From positions 1 to 64,000 of the forward strand of contig OMIC01000007.1 of the NCBI GenBank assembly GCA_900298995.1: a stretch of DNA of 64,000 nt. Direction: 5' to 3'. The position numbers were made by a program, and so were the translations under genes. A model generated the notes under the pieces. The model saw nothing but the letters and a program-made list of their open reading frames with translations. It was not told where the DNA came from and did not search any database. Below, in pieces: positions 1 through 10,069 of the stretch (its first letter is position 1; each line of letters opens with the position of its first letter). Source of the DNA: Hyphomicrobiaceae bacterium. Its GTDB lineage: Bacteria > Pseudomonadota > Alphaproteobacteria > Rhizobiales > Aestuariivirgaceae.

Positions 1-89
1 CGATCCCATCCCGAACTCGGCCGTAAATCGCTCCAGCGCCAATGGTACTTCGTCTCAAGACGCGGAAGAGTAGGTCGCCGCCAGGCCTG
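1..89 (+). rRNA. rrf: 5S ribosomal RNA, 3' part (cut by window edge)
   Basis: The first bases carry the conserved 5S core CGATCCCATCCCGAACTCGG and continue through the GAAGAGTAGGTCGCCGCCAGGC 3' arm typical of alphaproteobacterial 5S rRNA. About 30 bases of the 5' end are missing at the left edge. A rho-independent terminator follows about 45 bases downstream. No tRNA is visible after it. The 3' end is estimated to within a few bases. Confidence 0.93.
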
Positions 90-134
90 CAAATGACAGA
101 TCTTCAAACCTTCATACACAAGAGCAACACATTT

Positions 135-162
135 AAACCCGCCCATCAGGGCGGGTTTTTTG
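135..162 (+). terminator. Intrinsic terminator of the rRNA operon
   Basis: A perfect 10-bp stem AAACCCGCCC / GGGCGGGTTT (135-144 and 149-158) closes an ATCA loop and runs into a T tract. It sits just downstream of the 5S rRNA on the same strand, so it most likely ends the rRNA transcript. Confidence 0.9.
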
Positions 163-247
163 TTCGGCGAAGCAAAGAGGCCGAAGCTTCATGTCGACAT
201 ATGTAGCCCCAGGAGCTGACGATCGCTGAAATCGACGCATGACGAAC

Positions 248-2509
248 TCATTGCTGCATTCGAACGAGCGATGCTCTGAGTTCATTCAACTCGGCAGCCA
301 TGCGCCTGGTTGTCTCGCTGGACTCCTTGATGCTGAACGCGACAACCTTTGCAAGGGTCTCAATTGAGAGTTGGCCGTAGAGATCAACACCGGCCTTCTC
401 CTCGCTGCCCCCATAAGGAGGGAAAAGTGGTTCGACAGATCCGAGGACCTCCCGGGCAAGTCGTTCGTTTGATGGCTCGTACAATGCAATGATCTGCCGC
501 GCGCGCTCTTCTTTCATCCGAAATGGTGGCCCTTTGTATCCAGTCGCCATCAACCTGTAGAGAAAGTCGTGTAGACCGAATTCACCCATGCTATTGGCGA
601 TACGTTTGAATTCAACAAGATCAGCCGGCAAACTTTCGTTCAAGGATTTGACATCAGAAAATTCCTCATAACGTCCAGTTGAAGTGAGTTCAGGATCTAT
701 GGCGCCCAGGAAGCCAGCGAGCACATGCCCGGTTGGAGCCAGACGATCATAATTGAGAATCTCGATGTTATCCTTGCCAAAAACCCGGATCCACCTTGAG
801 ACAAATTCAAACCAGTCCAAATTTACAAGGTATCTTGGCACCCCGATCGGCCCGGTCTCGCCCATTGCCTTCACGCTTTGGTTATAGCCCGATTCTATGA
901 GCCGGTCCTGGCGTCTCAGAAGAAGAATGATTCTTACCTGCATACCCAAATCTGCAGTAAGTTTTTGCTTCACATCTTCAGGGTTTGCCTCATAGAAGTA
1001 CTCGGACGAAACTAGGAATTTCCGAGCATCTGTCTTTCTCATGGCAAGCTGTAGGGCTGTGATCGAATCTTCCAGAGAAGTGCGTTTTATGCCTGCAACG
1101 TCTTCGCGGGCTGCTACTTCTACTTTGCTGATTGTCTCAACCGCAAGCCGGTGACCAAAAATCTGACGCTGTGGAACCCAAATTCCGCCTCGAATTAGTG
1201 GCTTTGCATTCACCGTCATCCATCTTTGCAAGTAGCTGGTCGCTGTTTTTGGAAGTCCGATGTGAAGGATGAGTTCGCGCATACCGACCGTTCTCTTGAT
1301 TGCAATGGGCGGATCGACTGACACTGCTGCTGATTTTGTGGACCTGTTGATGCCCTGCCTAACTTGTTCGACAAAGTTACGATACTCCTGATTCCACGGA
1401 CAGGTCTCGACTGCCGCGGACGCAAGAAGCTCCGCCTCTTCGCGTTCCTTCATCCTCAGTGCCGCGCGGGCCAAGAGCAACTTTGTTTGCGGCCTCCTCG
1501 TGTACACGGATGAGAGTCGGCTCAAAATCGTTCTTGCTTCGACTGCTCTGCCTGCCCGGAGTAGGGCCTGGGCAAGAAGTACATTGCCCGCGTCGCCCAA
1601 ATCTGACTCCTGCGAACAACGCTCAAGCACCGTAAGTGCCGATGACCCCTCAGAATGCCTTAGGTAGATCTCTGCCAACCTCAAGTGGAATTCTAAGACA
1701 TAAGGACTACGCATGCAAAGTTTCTCGAGAAGAGCACATGCCGCCGATTGCTGACCGGTCTCGACTAGAACCAGGGCCTTCAGATACTCAACAACCAGGG
1801 CTGATGCCGTTCCCTCGACCTCTTGGCCCGGTCCTTGACCAATAGAACGGCGGAGCCCGATTACTGTGTTCCGCAGAAGAGTTACATCGATGAAAAAGCC
1901 TTGGCGTGACAGTTGCAGGAGCAACCTCTCGCATGCCTGAGTACTTATGATGGTCGGATGCAGTTCAACGACTATTGTGCTTATACTGGAGAGATAGCTA
2001 CCCCGCAGCGCATGTTCTTCGGCGCCCTCTATATCGGCGACAATAGCTGTTGCGCCGAATTTATTGGCTTCTTCCGCAACATCAATCTGCGGAACCGTAA
2101 CTGCATGTCCTACTGCAGTGTGTCTTGACCCGGATGAGGCAAGGAAATTTGAGTCGATGTAGAATGACTTGACTGTGCTCTGCGCCTCTGTTGAGGCAAA
2201 CCCATGCCGGATATCGAATGAGAACCCGTTTATTGAACCATTGGTTCTAGCCACATCAATGAGGTGCCGATTGGCTTCAATGCTTCGCAGATTATCACTG
2301 CCGCAGATAGAGGCTATATGTAAGCTCACGAGTCCCATGCCGGAGCCAAGTTCGAGAACGCGATCTCCCGCTCTGATCATTTTGCGGACAAGAGAAATTT
2401 CCGGTTCTTCGTAGGTTTCGTTAACAATTCGCGTCCGCAATTGAGACGTGAGGTTGCTATCATCAACCACAACAAAGGAACCGTAGTTCAGCATCGTGCC
2501 ATTCATCAT
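248..2509 (-). CDS. FkbM methyltransferase - TPR - sulfotransferase fusion protein
   Basis: The 753-residue protein has three parts. Residues about 36-215 look like an FkbM-family SAM-dependent methyltransferase, with the SAM loop VLELGSGMG at 51-59 and VADIEGAE at 157-164. Residues about 235-385 are helical repeats of TPR character. Residues about 412-700 are a sulfotransferase-like domain with the PAPS P-loop LHIGLPKTATSY at 415-426. FkbM enzymes O-methylate sugars and other small molecules, and the C-terminal fold transfers sulfate from PAPS. The fusion suggests coupled methylation and sulfation of one glycan. It is the last gene of a leftward polysaccharide block, 38 bases after the RgpF-type glycosyltransferase. 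The start with two Met codons is the only one leaving the SAM domain complete. The domain calls are good; the acceptor is unknown. Confidence 0.82.
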   Translation of the reverse strand: MMNGTMLNYGSFVVVDDSNLTSQLRTRIVNETYEEPEISLVRKMIRAGDRVLELGSGMGLVSLHIASICGSDNLRSIEANRHLIDVARTNGSINGFSFDIRHGFASTEAQSTVKSFYIDSNFLASSGSRHTAVGHAVTVPQIDVAEEANKFGATAIVADIEGAEEHALRGSYLSSISTIVVELHPTIISTQACERLLLQLSRQGFFIDVTLLRNTVIGLRRSIGQGPGQEVEGTASALVVEYLKALVLVETGQQSAACALLEKLCMRSPYVLEFHLRLAEIYLRHSEGSSALTVLERCSQESDLGDAGNVLLAQALLRAGRAVEARTILSRLSSVYTRRPQTKLLLARAALRMKEREEAELLASAAVETCPWNQEYRNFVEQVRQGINRSTKSAAVSVDPPIAIKRTVGMRELILHIGLPKTATSYLQRWMTVNAKPLIRGGIWVPQRQIFGHRLAVETISKVEVAAREDVAGIKRTSLEDSITALQLAMRKTDARKFLVSSEYFYEANPEDVKQKLTADLGMQVRIILLLRRQDRLIESGYNQSVKAMGETGPIGVPRYLVNLDWFEFVSRWIRVFGKDNIEILNYDRLAPTGHVLAGFLGAIDPELTSTGRYEEFSDVKSLNESLPADLVEFKRIANSMGEFGLHDFLYRLMATGYKGPPFRMKEERARQIIALYEPSNERLAREVLGSVEPLFPPYGGSEEKAGVDLYGQLSIETLAKVVAFSIKESSETTRRMAAELNELRASLVRMQQ

Positions 2510-2547
2510 TTAACCGATCTGTGTGTCGGGTCGAGATGTCGCCGTTT

Positions 2548-5500
2548 TCAATCACTCGTGTATCGTTCGGCGTATGGATACCGAACCGTTGCCCAGTGGA
2601 GTCCCGCACGTTCGCAGATGCTTGGTGTCAATCGTTCAAGTGCGTGTAGCATGGATCCATCGTACGGCAGAGGCTCCTTGGGCATGTCATCCCATGATAG
2701 CTGGAGATTTCTAAGGGGCAAGAATGCCCGGCTTCGCGCCCAGAACATGTTTCCTATCGGAAATGTCGGGGCGCGATCCAGGTCGATCTCGACCCCGATC
2801 CTCTGTGCGAGCTGTTGAGCTTCCAATCCATTCTTTGTCCAGCCTATCTGACATGGATCCTCGGCGAACAAGAGTCCCAGCGAACTGTCGCGGACGAACA
2901 GTGACATGATTTGATGAAGAACAGTCTCGCCGCTGTAGAGATGAGTTTTGATGAACTCTTTCCACTGCCTTGTCATCTCCTGGTCGAGGTGGTGGCTGCC
3001 CTTCACATGGAAATGGCCAATGACCTCACTTATCCAGAACTCATCCGGCAGACCCAAGAGAAATGGACCTATGTCCCGCCCGCGATTTGGCGTGACGATG
3101 AGGTGGACATGGTCCAACTTCCCTGGCAGTGCGGCCCGGATGATTTCCAGTTTTGCCTCGCTGTCAGTCGTAATATAGACATCGATTGGACAAGAGCTCT
3201 CAAGCAACGGATTGACGATATCTAGAAGTCCGTCAGTCCCGTAGGCGTGAACATGTGCCGAGATCGATTTCGGAAAGCTGATGCTGTTGTCGGGGTCAGG
3301 CAATTCTGAGTTCAGATAATGTACGGGATGTGTGAAGTGGTGTCTGCCATCCGCCAGCCAGTCAAACACGCTCCTGGTTGTTCCACGACAACAGATGTTT
3401 GCAAGATTCATTCCGGGCCGGGGCTTTGCTGGAAAAATCCCCTTCTCCGCCAGATCAAGCAACAGGTAGTTCGGCGAGGTCCCCCAGAGGTGCCTCAGAC
3501 CAGAATTCACGAGTCCTGAACGGAAGAAATCTGGATCCAACGCAGGAGACGCGTCCAATTTTTCAGCCTGATCATTTTTTCTCGTCACGTTAGCGATTGC
3601 TCTTTCCACCTCCCGAGCAAGGAAATCACTGTAGTCCGAGAATTGAAACACATCTCTGGCACTCATCCGAATGGCATCGCGAAGTCTGGGGTCCTTGCGA
3701 TGCGCGGCTATCAGGTCTGATAATGCGACAGCAGCTGCGCCGATATCGAGAAACGGAATCACGCGACCATGGTCTGGATTCTGCTGAAGCGATTCAGCAT
3801 ACGCCGTCGTTTTATCAAACGCGACGACTGGGAGACCATTGATGTTGGCATCAATCGCGACATTGGGAAATGGATCAAGGCGCGAGCACATCAGGAAAGC
3901 ATCTGCGACCTGGTAGAATGGATCGAGACTAGGCTGTTCCTCAACGAACATGACAGTCTCGTCCAGACCGGCTCTCTCGACATGACTTTTCAGCCAGACG
4001 GAGTAGTGAAGATCATCTTGCGGCCGGTATCCGCCGCCGACCCATACAAAGAGAGCGTTCTTGTCAATCAGCCGACGGTAGAGTTCCGCAATCTGGATGA
4101 AAAGGTCCACTCCCTTTCGCATATGGATCCAGCCTGCGCCCAGTATTACGGGTCTTCCGGGGTGTTTCTCGAGTGCCGCTGCTAATGGTTGCGGCAATTT
4201 TATTTCAGGCGGATTATCGTTCTCTCCTGCCTCCGGAGGAACCGAGCAGTGTCCCTGCGGTCTTGTATCTATATGACGAGGCGCCCATCCAAGATATGAA
4301 ATGCACTCTGCTTTGATCGAGTCGGCAATCACTTCTCCGGGACAGACAACCCGTTCCGAATACATCACCATTTTCGACAGGGTCCCGCGCGGCAGAACAT
4401 AGTCTGCGAACTCATGTACGAGCGATATGATGGGAATTTTCATTTCATAAAGCTTAGCAGACAGGCTGTGGCAAACTGCCGAATTCAATATGGCGGCGTC
4501 AATATTGTATGCCTTCACCACATTCGCGAGTGCCGCTGATTCGGTGCGATGATCTTTCCACGTCACCACAGCACTGGCATGTCTTACGAGGCTGGTTTCT
4601 ATGACACCGGATTTCTTCAGCCAGATGATGATATTGAATCTTCGGCACAGATGCTGTGCGAGGTTGTGACCAAGAATTGGAGCACCTGTCCGTGAAGCTT
4701 CGTGCAGCGCCAAGAGCAAATTTGGCTTTTCGTGATCGAAATTGATTGCTCCATTGGAGACATTCTGTTGATGCTCTACGTCGCCCAGGCGTTTCTCGGA
4801 TTTTCCATTCAAGGCGTAGTGAATCGAAGGCCGCTCGAGATGGCGGAGATCAGGATAGAGGGTCAGGTAGTTGTCGATCGAGAATCCTTGAGAGCCACGC
4901 AACCTCATTTGCTGTCCAGCCGTAGCAAAATGAATTGCCGGATCGAGATCCGGGGGAATGATGTCAGAGTATGAATCGATGTAGAAATCCAGATCAAGCA
5001 GGCCGCTCTTTAAGAGTATGTCCACGTCAAGTCTGGCTTGCCTTTCATTCTGAAGCCGGGTCCGCCCGCCCCTGTTTCGTGTCAGGAAGTGAACAAAGGG
5101 TGGAAGAACCGAGCGCTGGGCGTCTGGATAGTACTTGGTATAGAAGTCCTGATCGAATTCTGCGTTCGGTCTTTGTCGGGCTTTCCAGCCCCTGGTCAGA
5201 TAGTGGGCTATCTCGTTGGGATACCTGCGACGGTCGAAGCGATTGAGTAGGCCATAACCTTCGCGGTCAAATAGTCCTGATAAACTGACCAGAGACGCGT
5301 CCCGCTCCAATTGCTCGAATGTTGCGTAGCGGCGTTCTTCGCGTCCGTACTTCGCATAATGCCTGAAAGCGGCAATCGGATCGTTCGGAATGTCGGGATT
5401 GAGTTGAGTGTATGCCGAGTAAGAAAAATCCGGGTGAGGCGATAGACCAAGCATCGCTCCCTTAGTCAGATAGTGGCCGAAGAGGTCCGCCGAGGCTCTT

Positions 5501-5586
5501 ACTTTCTCTATCTGTGCTGAGTAATGTGCCCCATCAAACAGCCTGAGCATCAGTTGTTCTGTGGTTGCCAGTGATTTTGAGTCCAT
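2548..5586 (-). CDS. Large glycosyltransferase with N-terminal YPD repeats and C-terminal RgpF (rhamnan synthesis F) domain
   Basis: The 1012-residue protein opens with about four or five degenerate repeats of the form F-x-x-x-Y-x-x-x-YPD...P...HY...G (roughly residues 50-270), known from large capsule glycosyltransferases. A GT4-like GT-B domain follows (about 285-670), with a donor-site region near FLMCSRLDPFPNVAIDA. The last 280 residues match the rhamnan synthesis protein F family, with the VTPNRGRDIGPFL signature. RgpF proteins help build rhamnose-glucose polysaccharide, which fits the rfb genes encoded divergently 650 bases away. It probably adds sugars to a cell-surface polymer at the inner face of the membrane. 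The gene is complete, in the same direction as the sulfotransferase fusion downstream. The substrate is not readable from sequence. Confidence 0.83.
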   Translation of the reverse strand: MDSKSLATTEQLMLRLFDGAHYSAQIEKVRASADLFGHYLTKGAMLGLSPHPDFSYSAYTQLNPDIPNDPIAAFRHYAKYGREERRYATFEQLERDASLVSLSGLFDREGYGLLNRFDRRRYPNEIAHYLTRGWKARQRPNAEFDQDFYTKYYPDAQRSVLPPFVHFLTRNRGGRTRLQNERQARLDVDILLKSGLLDLDFYIDSYSDIIPPDLDPAIHFATAGQQMRLRGSQGFSIDNYLTLYPDLRHLERPSIHYALNGKSEKRLGDVEHQQNVSNGAINFDHEKPNLLLALHEASRTGAPILGHNLAQHLCRRFNIIIWLKKSGVIETSLVRHASAVVTWKDHRTESAALANVVKAYNIDAAILNSAVCHSLSAKLYEMKIPIISLVHEFADYVLPRGTLSKMVMYSERVVCPGEVIADSIKAECISYLGWAPRHIDTRPQGHCSVPPEAGENDNPPEIKLPQPLAAALEKHPGRPVILGAGWIHMRKGVDLFIQIAELYRRLIDKNALFVWVGGGYRPQDDLHYSVWLKSHVERAGLDETVMFVEEQPSLDPFYQVADAFLMCSRLDPFPNVAIDANINGLPVVAFDKTTAYAESLQQNPDHGRVIPFLDIGAAAVALSDLIAAHRKDPRLRDAIRMSARDVFQFSDYSDFLAREVERAIANVTRKNDQAEKLDASPALDPDFFRSGLVNSGLRHLWGTSPNYLLLDLAEKGIFPAKPRPGMNLANICCRGTTRSVFDWLADGRHHFTHPVHYLNSELPDPDNSISFPKSISAHVHAYGTDGLLDIVNPLLESSCPIDVYITTDSEAKLEIIRAALPGKLDHVHLIVTPNRGRDIGPFLLGLPDEFWISEVIGHFHVKGSHHLDQEMTRQWKEFIKTHLYSGETVLHQIMSLFVRDSSLGLLFAEDPCQIGWTKNGLEAQQLAQRIGVEIDLDRAPTFPIGNMFWARSRAFLPLRNLQLSWDDMPKEPLPYDGSMLHALERLTPSICERAGLHWATVRYPYAERYTSD

Positions 5587-6234
5587 TCCGCTAAACTCTG
5601 TTTCCCTGATCTGGGCCAGCCGTCACTGGCAAGCGAATAACACTTCGGGTCGGTTGATAAAAGAAGAGTTGGCTGTCGGCTTGCTCATCACGGCATGGGA
5701 AGGTCCCACCAAGCTTCCGGGGGCCTGATCCGGGGGGTGCCATGATTTCTTATCAATTAAAGATAGAGCAATGGAATCAAGACTTCAAAAAGTTACAACC
5801 AAGTCCTGTAGTAGGACTGCTCACTTACCGGCACGATCCGGGAACCATCGGGTGAACTGAGCTATCGGCATCTGTCGAGATCTTGGAGAAGCTCACGACC
5901 AATCCAGGACCCGCGTCACACTTGCAAGGAAACATGGCCGGATTATCACCGAACCGAAGGCTCCTTGTGGTCTTGAAGACTTGAGTTCTGCCAGTTGCCG
6001 GTCGTTTCAATTCCAGAAGAGGCGTTCAGGGGGTCCACCTATGGCGGTCCCTTGTCTGCCGACCCCTTTCGCAGTTTCTCTCAACCCGTCTCAAGAACGT
6101 CGCAACAACATCTGCGCACACCGCAAACAACCTCTGATAGCAAAGAGGCATAGCCAAATTGCTGCCGAGCCTCGGGGGATCGCGAGCGACTATACCTTGC
6201 GTCAACCGAAGCTTGATGTATATGCACCCCCACC
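5587..6234. other. 648-base intergenic region between divergent polysaccharide genes
   Basis: It separates the leftward glycosyltransferase gene from rightward rfbA, so it must carry both promoters. An AT-rich stretch lies at about 5747-5800. A small hairpin AGTCCT-GTAGT-AGGACT lies at 5802-5818. Short open frames here have no recognisable protein features. I see no RNA gene, insertion sequence or clear terminator, and no promoter can be assigned with confidence. Confidence 0.5.
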
Positions 6235-7143
6235 ATGATGCGTGGAATAATTCTGGCGGGCGGGAGCGGAACGCGGCTCTATCCCCTGACCTTGGCGGTG
6301 TCGAAGCAGCTTCTTCCCGTCTACGACAAGCCCATGATCTATTATCCCTTGTCAGTTCTGATGCTGGCGGGACTACGGGACATATTGATCATCTCCACTC
6401 CCCATGACCTGCCACAATTCAGGTCAATGCTGGGCGACGGTTCTGCTTTCGGTGTCAACCTCAGCTATGCCGAGCAGCCTCACCCTGGAGGGCTTGCCCA
6501 GGCCTTCCTGATAGGTGAGTCGTTCCTTGCGGGAGCTCCGGCTGCACTGGTGCTGGGTGACAACATCTTCCATGGAGGCGAACTTCAGGCGAAGTGCCGG
6601 GCTGCGGTAAGCCGAAAGACAGGCGCGACCGTCTTTGCCTACCATGTTGCCGATCCGGAGCGATACGGTGTCGTGGCATTCGACTCCCAAGGATTTGCGA
6701 CATCCATTGAGGAAAAGCCAAAGGTTCCAAAATCCAACTGGGCAGTCACCGGCCTCTATTTCTATGACAGGGACGTCGTGGATGTCGCAAAGTCAATAAG
6801 GCCGTCACCGCGCGGAGAACTCGAAATAACCGATATCAACCGAATCTATCTGCAACGTGGTTGCCTGAATGTCGAGCGTATGGGGCGCGGCTATGCATGG
6901 CTGGACACCGGGACACATGACAGCTTGCATGATGCTGGCTCGTTCATTCGCACGCTTGAGACCAGAACGGGTGTGAAGGTATGTTGCCCGGAAGAAATTG
7001 CCTTCAATTGTGGCTACATCGATTCCGATCAGGTGCTGAAGAGGGCCGCCTCTCTCGGGAAAACAGAATATGCGGCGTATCTGCGCCGCATCGTTGACGA
7101 ACACGGCAATCAACCCCGGGTCTCGTCCAATGCAGGTGAATGA
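6235..7143 (+). CDS. rfbA: Glucose-1-phosphate thymidylyltransferase
   Basis: RfbA/RmlA makes dTDP-glucose from dTTP and glucose-1-phosphate, the first step to dTDP-L-rhamnose. The 302-residue protein shows the nucleotidyltransferase motif [13 protein letters not shown] near the N-terminus, followed by [18 protein letters not shown] and VLGDNIFHG, all diagnostic. Length fits the family (about 290-300). Two adjacent ATG codons (6235 and 6238) are possible starts. It is first of the four rhamnose genes rfbA-C-B-D, which run rightward with tiny gaps or overlaps and form one operon. Its 3' end overlaps the start of rfbC by 14 bases. Confidence 0.96.
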   Translation: MMRGIILAGGSGTRLYPLTLAVSKQLLPVYDKPMIYYPLSVLMLAGLRDILIISTPHDLPQFRSMLGDGSAFGVNLSYAEQPHPGGLAQAFLIGESFLAGAPAALVLGDNIFHGGELQAKCRAAVSRKTGATVFAYHVADPERYGVVAFDSQGFATSIEEKPKVPKSNWAVTGLYFYDRDVVDVAKSIRPSPRGELEITDINRIYLQRGCLNVERMGRGYAWLDTGTHDSLHDAGSFIRTLETRTGVKVCCPEEIAFNCGYIDSDQVLKRAASLGKTEYAAYLRRIVDEHGNQPRVSSNAGE

Positions 7144-7690
7144 CCTCGGTCTCGGGGGTGTTCTTGAGATCATTCCCCGCAAATACGGTGATCAGCGAGG
7201 TTTCTTTTCAGAAACGTACCAGCGCCAGCGCTTCGGCGATGCGGGCATAGGCTTCGACTGGATACAAGACAATCAATCCTACTCCGCCGACAAGGGCGTA
7301 TTGCGTGGGCTTCACTTTCAGCTTGCACCGGTGGCCCAGGACAAGCTTATCCGTGTGCTGAGGGGATCGATTTTTGATGTCGCGGTCGATGTGAGAGCGA
7401 ATTCCCCCAGTTTTGGAAAATGGGTCTCGCGCACACTGTCTGCCGACGCGTTCAATCAACTCCTCATTCCCCGGGGATTCGCGCATGGCTTCCTAACCCT
7501 TGAAGCCAATGTAGAGGTGCTCTACAAGGTGACGGCGCCCTATTCGCCGGAGTGTGAGCGTGCAATCCTCTGGAATGATCCCATGCTTGGCATAGAGTGG
7601 CCGCTGGAGCCGGACCAGCAACCGATACTCTCGGCCAAGGACGCCGCCGCACCCAAGTTGCAAGAAATCGCGGCCTCAATAGCTTTCTAG
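7130..7690 (+). CDS. rfbC: dTDP-4-dehydrorhamnose 3,5-epimerase
   Basis: RfbC/RmlC epimerises dTDP-4-keto-6-deoxyglucose at C3 and C5, the third step of dTDP-L-rhamnose synthesis. The 186 residues from ATG 7130 carry the cupin signature motifs [38 protein letters not shown] and [13 protein letters not shown], including the catalytic His of LRGLHFQ. Length matches the family (about 185). I chose ATG 7130 because an upstream in-frame ATG (7070) would add 20 residues that only reuse rfbA coding sequence. The short overlap with rfbA indicates translational coupling. Confidence 0.95.
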   Translation: MQVNDLGLGGVLEIIPRKYGDQRGFFSETYQRQRFGDAGIGFDWIQDNQSYSADKGVLRGLHFQLAPVAQDKLIRVLRGSIFDVAVDVRANSPSFGKWVSRTLSADAFNQLLIPRGFAHGFLTLEANVEVLYKVTAPYSPECERAILWNDPMLGIEWPLEPDQQPILSAKDAAAPKLQEIAASIAF

Positions 7691-7705
7691 TCTGGAGTCT
7701 CTTTC

Positions 7706-8764
7706 ATGAAAGTGATGGTCACGGGAGGCTCAGGCTTCATCGGATCTGCAGTGTGTCGGCACCTGGTGCAGGACCTTGGTTATGACGTTCTCAATATCGA
7801 CAAAATGACCTATGCGGCCAGCGAGGCATCCACAGCCATGCTGTCCGACAGCCCACGTTACAACTTCCGCAAGCTCGATATCTGTGACCGTCCTGCGATG
7901 CTCGCGACGATGGAACGGGAAAACATTGACGCCATCATGCATCTGGCGGCTGAAAGTCATGTGGACCGTTCAATCGATGGGCCAGGAGAGTTTGTAAACA
8001 CCAATATTCTGGGAACTTTCTCGTTATTGCAGGCCGCCCGGGCGTACTATCAGGCCCTGCCTGCTGATCGGAAGACACGTTTCCGATTTCATCACGTATC
8101 GACGGATGAGGTCTATGGTGATCTGCCCTTGGGTGGAGGCCTGTTCACCGAGACCACGGCCTATGCACCCTCTTCGCCTTATTCGGCATCCAAAGCCGCC
8201 TCCGATCACCTTGTCATGGCATGGCATCACACCTACGGCCTGCCTGTGGTGCTCTCCAACTGCTCCAACAATTATGGACCCTACCATTTTCCTGAAAAAC
8301 TGATTCCCCTGATGATCATCAATGGCCTCGAAGCCAAACCTCTTCCTGTCTATGGCACAGGAGAGAATGTGCGTGACTGGCTGCATGTCGAGGATCATGC
8401 CCGCGCACTCGCTCTTGTGATGGTAAGGGGAAGGTTAGGGCAGTCCTATAACATTGGTGGACGAAACGAGCGCTCAAATCTGCAGGTCGTCGAAGCCATT
8501 GCCGATTTGCTGGATGAACTCCGCCCCTTGGCGTCAGGTTCTCGCCGTCAGTTGATCACTTTTGTTGGCGACAGGCCAGGGCATGATCTGCGCTATGCGA
8601 TCGATGCCACAAAAATCGAAGCTGAACTTGGCTGGAGAGCCAAGCATACGTTCGAAACTGGACTGCGGGATACCGTCGAGTGGTATCTTCACAATTCCTC
8701 CTGGTGGCTACCGCTGCGCGCCGGTCGCTACGGTGGTGAAAGGCTGGGCGAGGCTAAGCCGTGA
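7706..8764 (+). CDS. rfbB: dTDP-glucose 4,6-dehydratase
   Basis: RfbB/RmlB converts dTDP-glucose to dTDP-4-keto-6-deoxyglucose using bound NAD, the second step to dTDP-L-rhamnose. The 352-residue extended-SDR protein has the Rossmann motif [10 protein letters not shown] at the N-terminus, the [11 protein letters not shown] segment, STDEVYGDL, and the catalytic YSASK (Tyr-x-x-x-Lys). The gene starts 15 bases after rfbC and its stop overlaps the rfbD start (TGATG). It is the housekeeping-like member of the four-gene rhamnose operon. Confidence 0.96.
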   Translation: MKVMVTGGSGFIGSAVCRHLVQDLGYDVLNIDKMTYAASEASTAMLSDSPRYNFRKLDICDRPAMLATMERENIDAIMHLAAESHVDRSIDGPGEFVNTNILGTFSLLQAARAYYQALPADRKTRFRFHHVSTDEVYGDLPLGGGLFTETTAYAPSSPYSASKAASDHLVMAWHHTYGLPVVLSNCSNNYGPYHFPEKLIPLMIINGLEAKPLPVYGTGENVRDWLHVEDHARALALVMVRGRLGQSYNIGGRNERSNLQVVEAIADLLDELRPLASGSRRQLITFVGDRPGHDLRYAIDATKIEAELGWRAKHTFETGLRDTVEWYLHNSSWWLPLRAGRYGGERLGEAKP

Positions 8765-9657
8765 TGGACGCTCTCGTGATCGGCCGAAACGGACAGGTGG
8801 CCATGGCGTTGGCCGAGCAGGCGCAACATCACAAGCATATCAGGCTGACGACAATCGGCCGGCCCGAACATGATCTCGAAATCCCTGATACTGTTATGGC
8901 GGGGATTTTTGCTGTCCGTCCTGACGTTGTGGTGAATGCCGCTGCCTATACTGCGGTGGACAAGGCTGAATCTGAGCCGATGCGCGCTTTCGCGGTAAAT
9001 CGGGATGGAGCTGCCGCTGCTGCTCGAGCCGCGGCACAACTCGGGGTGCCATTCATTCATCTTTCAACAGACTACGTGTATTCCGGCCAGAAGCAGACGC
9101 CCTACGTCGAGACTGACGTCACGGAGCCACTGTGCGTCTACGGGCTCTCCAAGCTCGCGGGTGAGCAGGCCGTGATGGCGGCACATCCTTCTCCCATCAT
9201 CTTGCGCACGTCGTGGGTGTTCAGTCCATTCGGCAACAATTTCTTGAAGACGATGTTGAAGATCGGCGCGCAGCGCGACGTCGTTCGCGTGGTTGACGAT
9301 CAGCAAGGCAATCCCACCAGCGCCCATGCGATCGCTGACGCAATACTGCTTTTGGTGCCTCGTCTCTCCGTTTCGCCAAGAACGGGAGGGGTGTATCACT
9401 TTTGTGGGACTGGCAGCACAAGCTGGTATGGCTTCGCAAGGACAATTTTTTCAGAAAGCGCGGCGCTCGGGGGACCCTCCCCTCGGGTGGAGCCCATTAC
9501 AACTGCAGAATATCCGACGCCAGCTCATCGCCCTGCAAACAGCAGGCTTGAGACATCCGCATTTGCAGAGCGGTTTGGCTTTGCTCCACCGGCCTGGACA
9601 GAAACACTTCCGAATACGATCAAGAGAGCTCTCGCAGGTGGTAGAGCTGTCGCCTAA
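8764..9657 (+). CDS. rfbD: dTDP-4-dehydrorhamnose reductase
   Basis: RfbD/RmlD reduces dTDP-4-keto-L-rhamnose to dTDP-L-rhamnose with NAD(P)H, the last step of the pathway. The 297-residue protein has the N-terminal nucleotide motif VIGRNGQVAMAL, the VVNAAAYTAVDKAE segment, LSTDYVYSG, and the catalytic YGLSK. A GTG at 8761 could also start it, but ATG 8764 overlaps the rfbB stop codon by one base, a common coupling arrangement. With this gene the window encodes the complete dTDP-L-rhamnose pathway, which suggests rhamnose in the polymer made by the neighbouring glycosyltransferases. Confidence 0.95.
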   Translation: MDALVIGRNGQVAMALAEQAQHHKHIRLTTIGRPEHDLEIPDTVMAGIFAVRPDVVVNAAAYTAVDKAESEPMRAFAVNRDGAAAAARAAAQLGVPFIHLSTDYVYSGQKQTPYVETDVTEPLCVYGLSKLAGEQAVMAAHPSPIILRTSWVFSPFGNNFLKTMLKIGAQRDVVRVVDDQQGNPTSAHAIADAILLLVPRLSVSPRTGGVYHFCGTGSTSWYGFARTIFSESAALGGPSPRVEPITTAEYPTPAHRPANSRLETSAFAERFGFAPPAWTETLPNTIKRALAGGRAVA

Positions 9658-10069
9658 GGGTAGTTCCAAGTTGCTGGCGAGCAGACCGACAGACTGAACA
9701 GTCAGCTGAGTTCCGTCTACACCGGGATTGACCCAGTCCCTCGAGTTGCATTCTGTCCTCGAGAAGCTGAAGAAAATTGCTCATCTCAGGTTCGGGAGAG
9801 AGGAGGCCTCTTGCCCGAAGTCATCATGTCGAGCGCATGAACCCGGGGGTTCTCGAAGCAAAGGTTCGATTATCTCAGTAAATCAACAGCTTCATGAGCC
9901 AAAGGCCGGATCGCAATTTGGCGGATCCAGCAAGCATCTCCGTTCATCAGACCATTCTTCGCCGCGGGTCTTTTCAATTTCACTTGCCGCATGTTTTCAC
10001 TTGCAATCGCACCGGCTCAATATAACTTGCACGCCTCAGACAGCGTTAACGCCACCAATGGAGGTCACG
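9658..10069. other. 412-base intergenic region upstream of a secreted protein gene
   Basis: No gene with recognisable features is visible. Close to the right end the decamer TTTCACTTGC occurs twice (9978-9987 and 9995-10004, 17 bases apart), followed by a possible -10 box TATAAC at 10021-10026. This would give a leader of about 35-40 bases before the ATG at 10070. No terminator for the rfb operon is obvious. Confidence 0.4.

Noticed and set aside
1-247. tRNA gene after the 5S rRNA
   Set aside because: No cloverleaf, TTCGA loop or CCA-like end is visible between the 5S rRNA terminator and the first coding region.
5981-6238. Possible 85-codon gene in the gap before rfbA
   Set aside because: No ribosome-binding site, export signal or family motif, and its end overlaps the rfbA start; composition looks non-coding.
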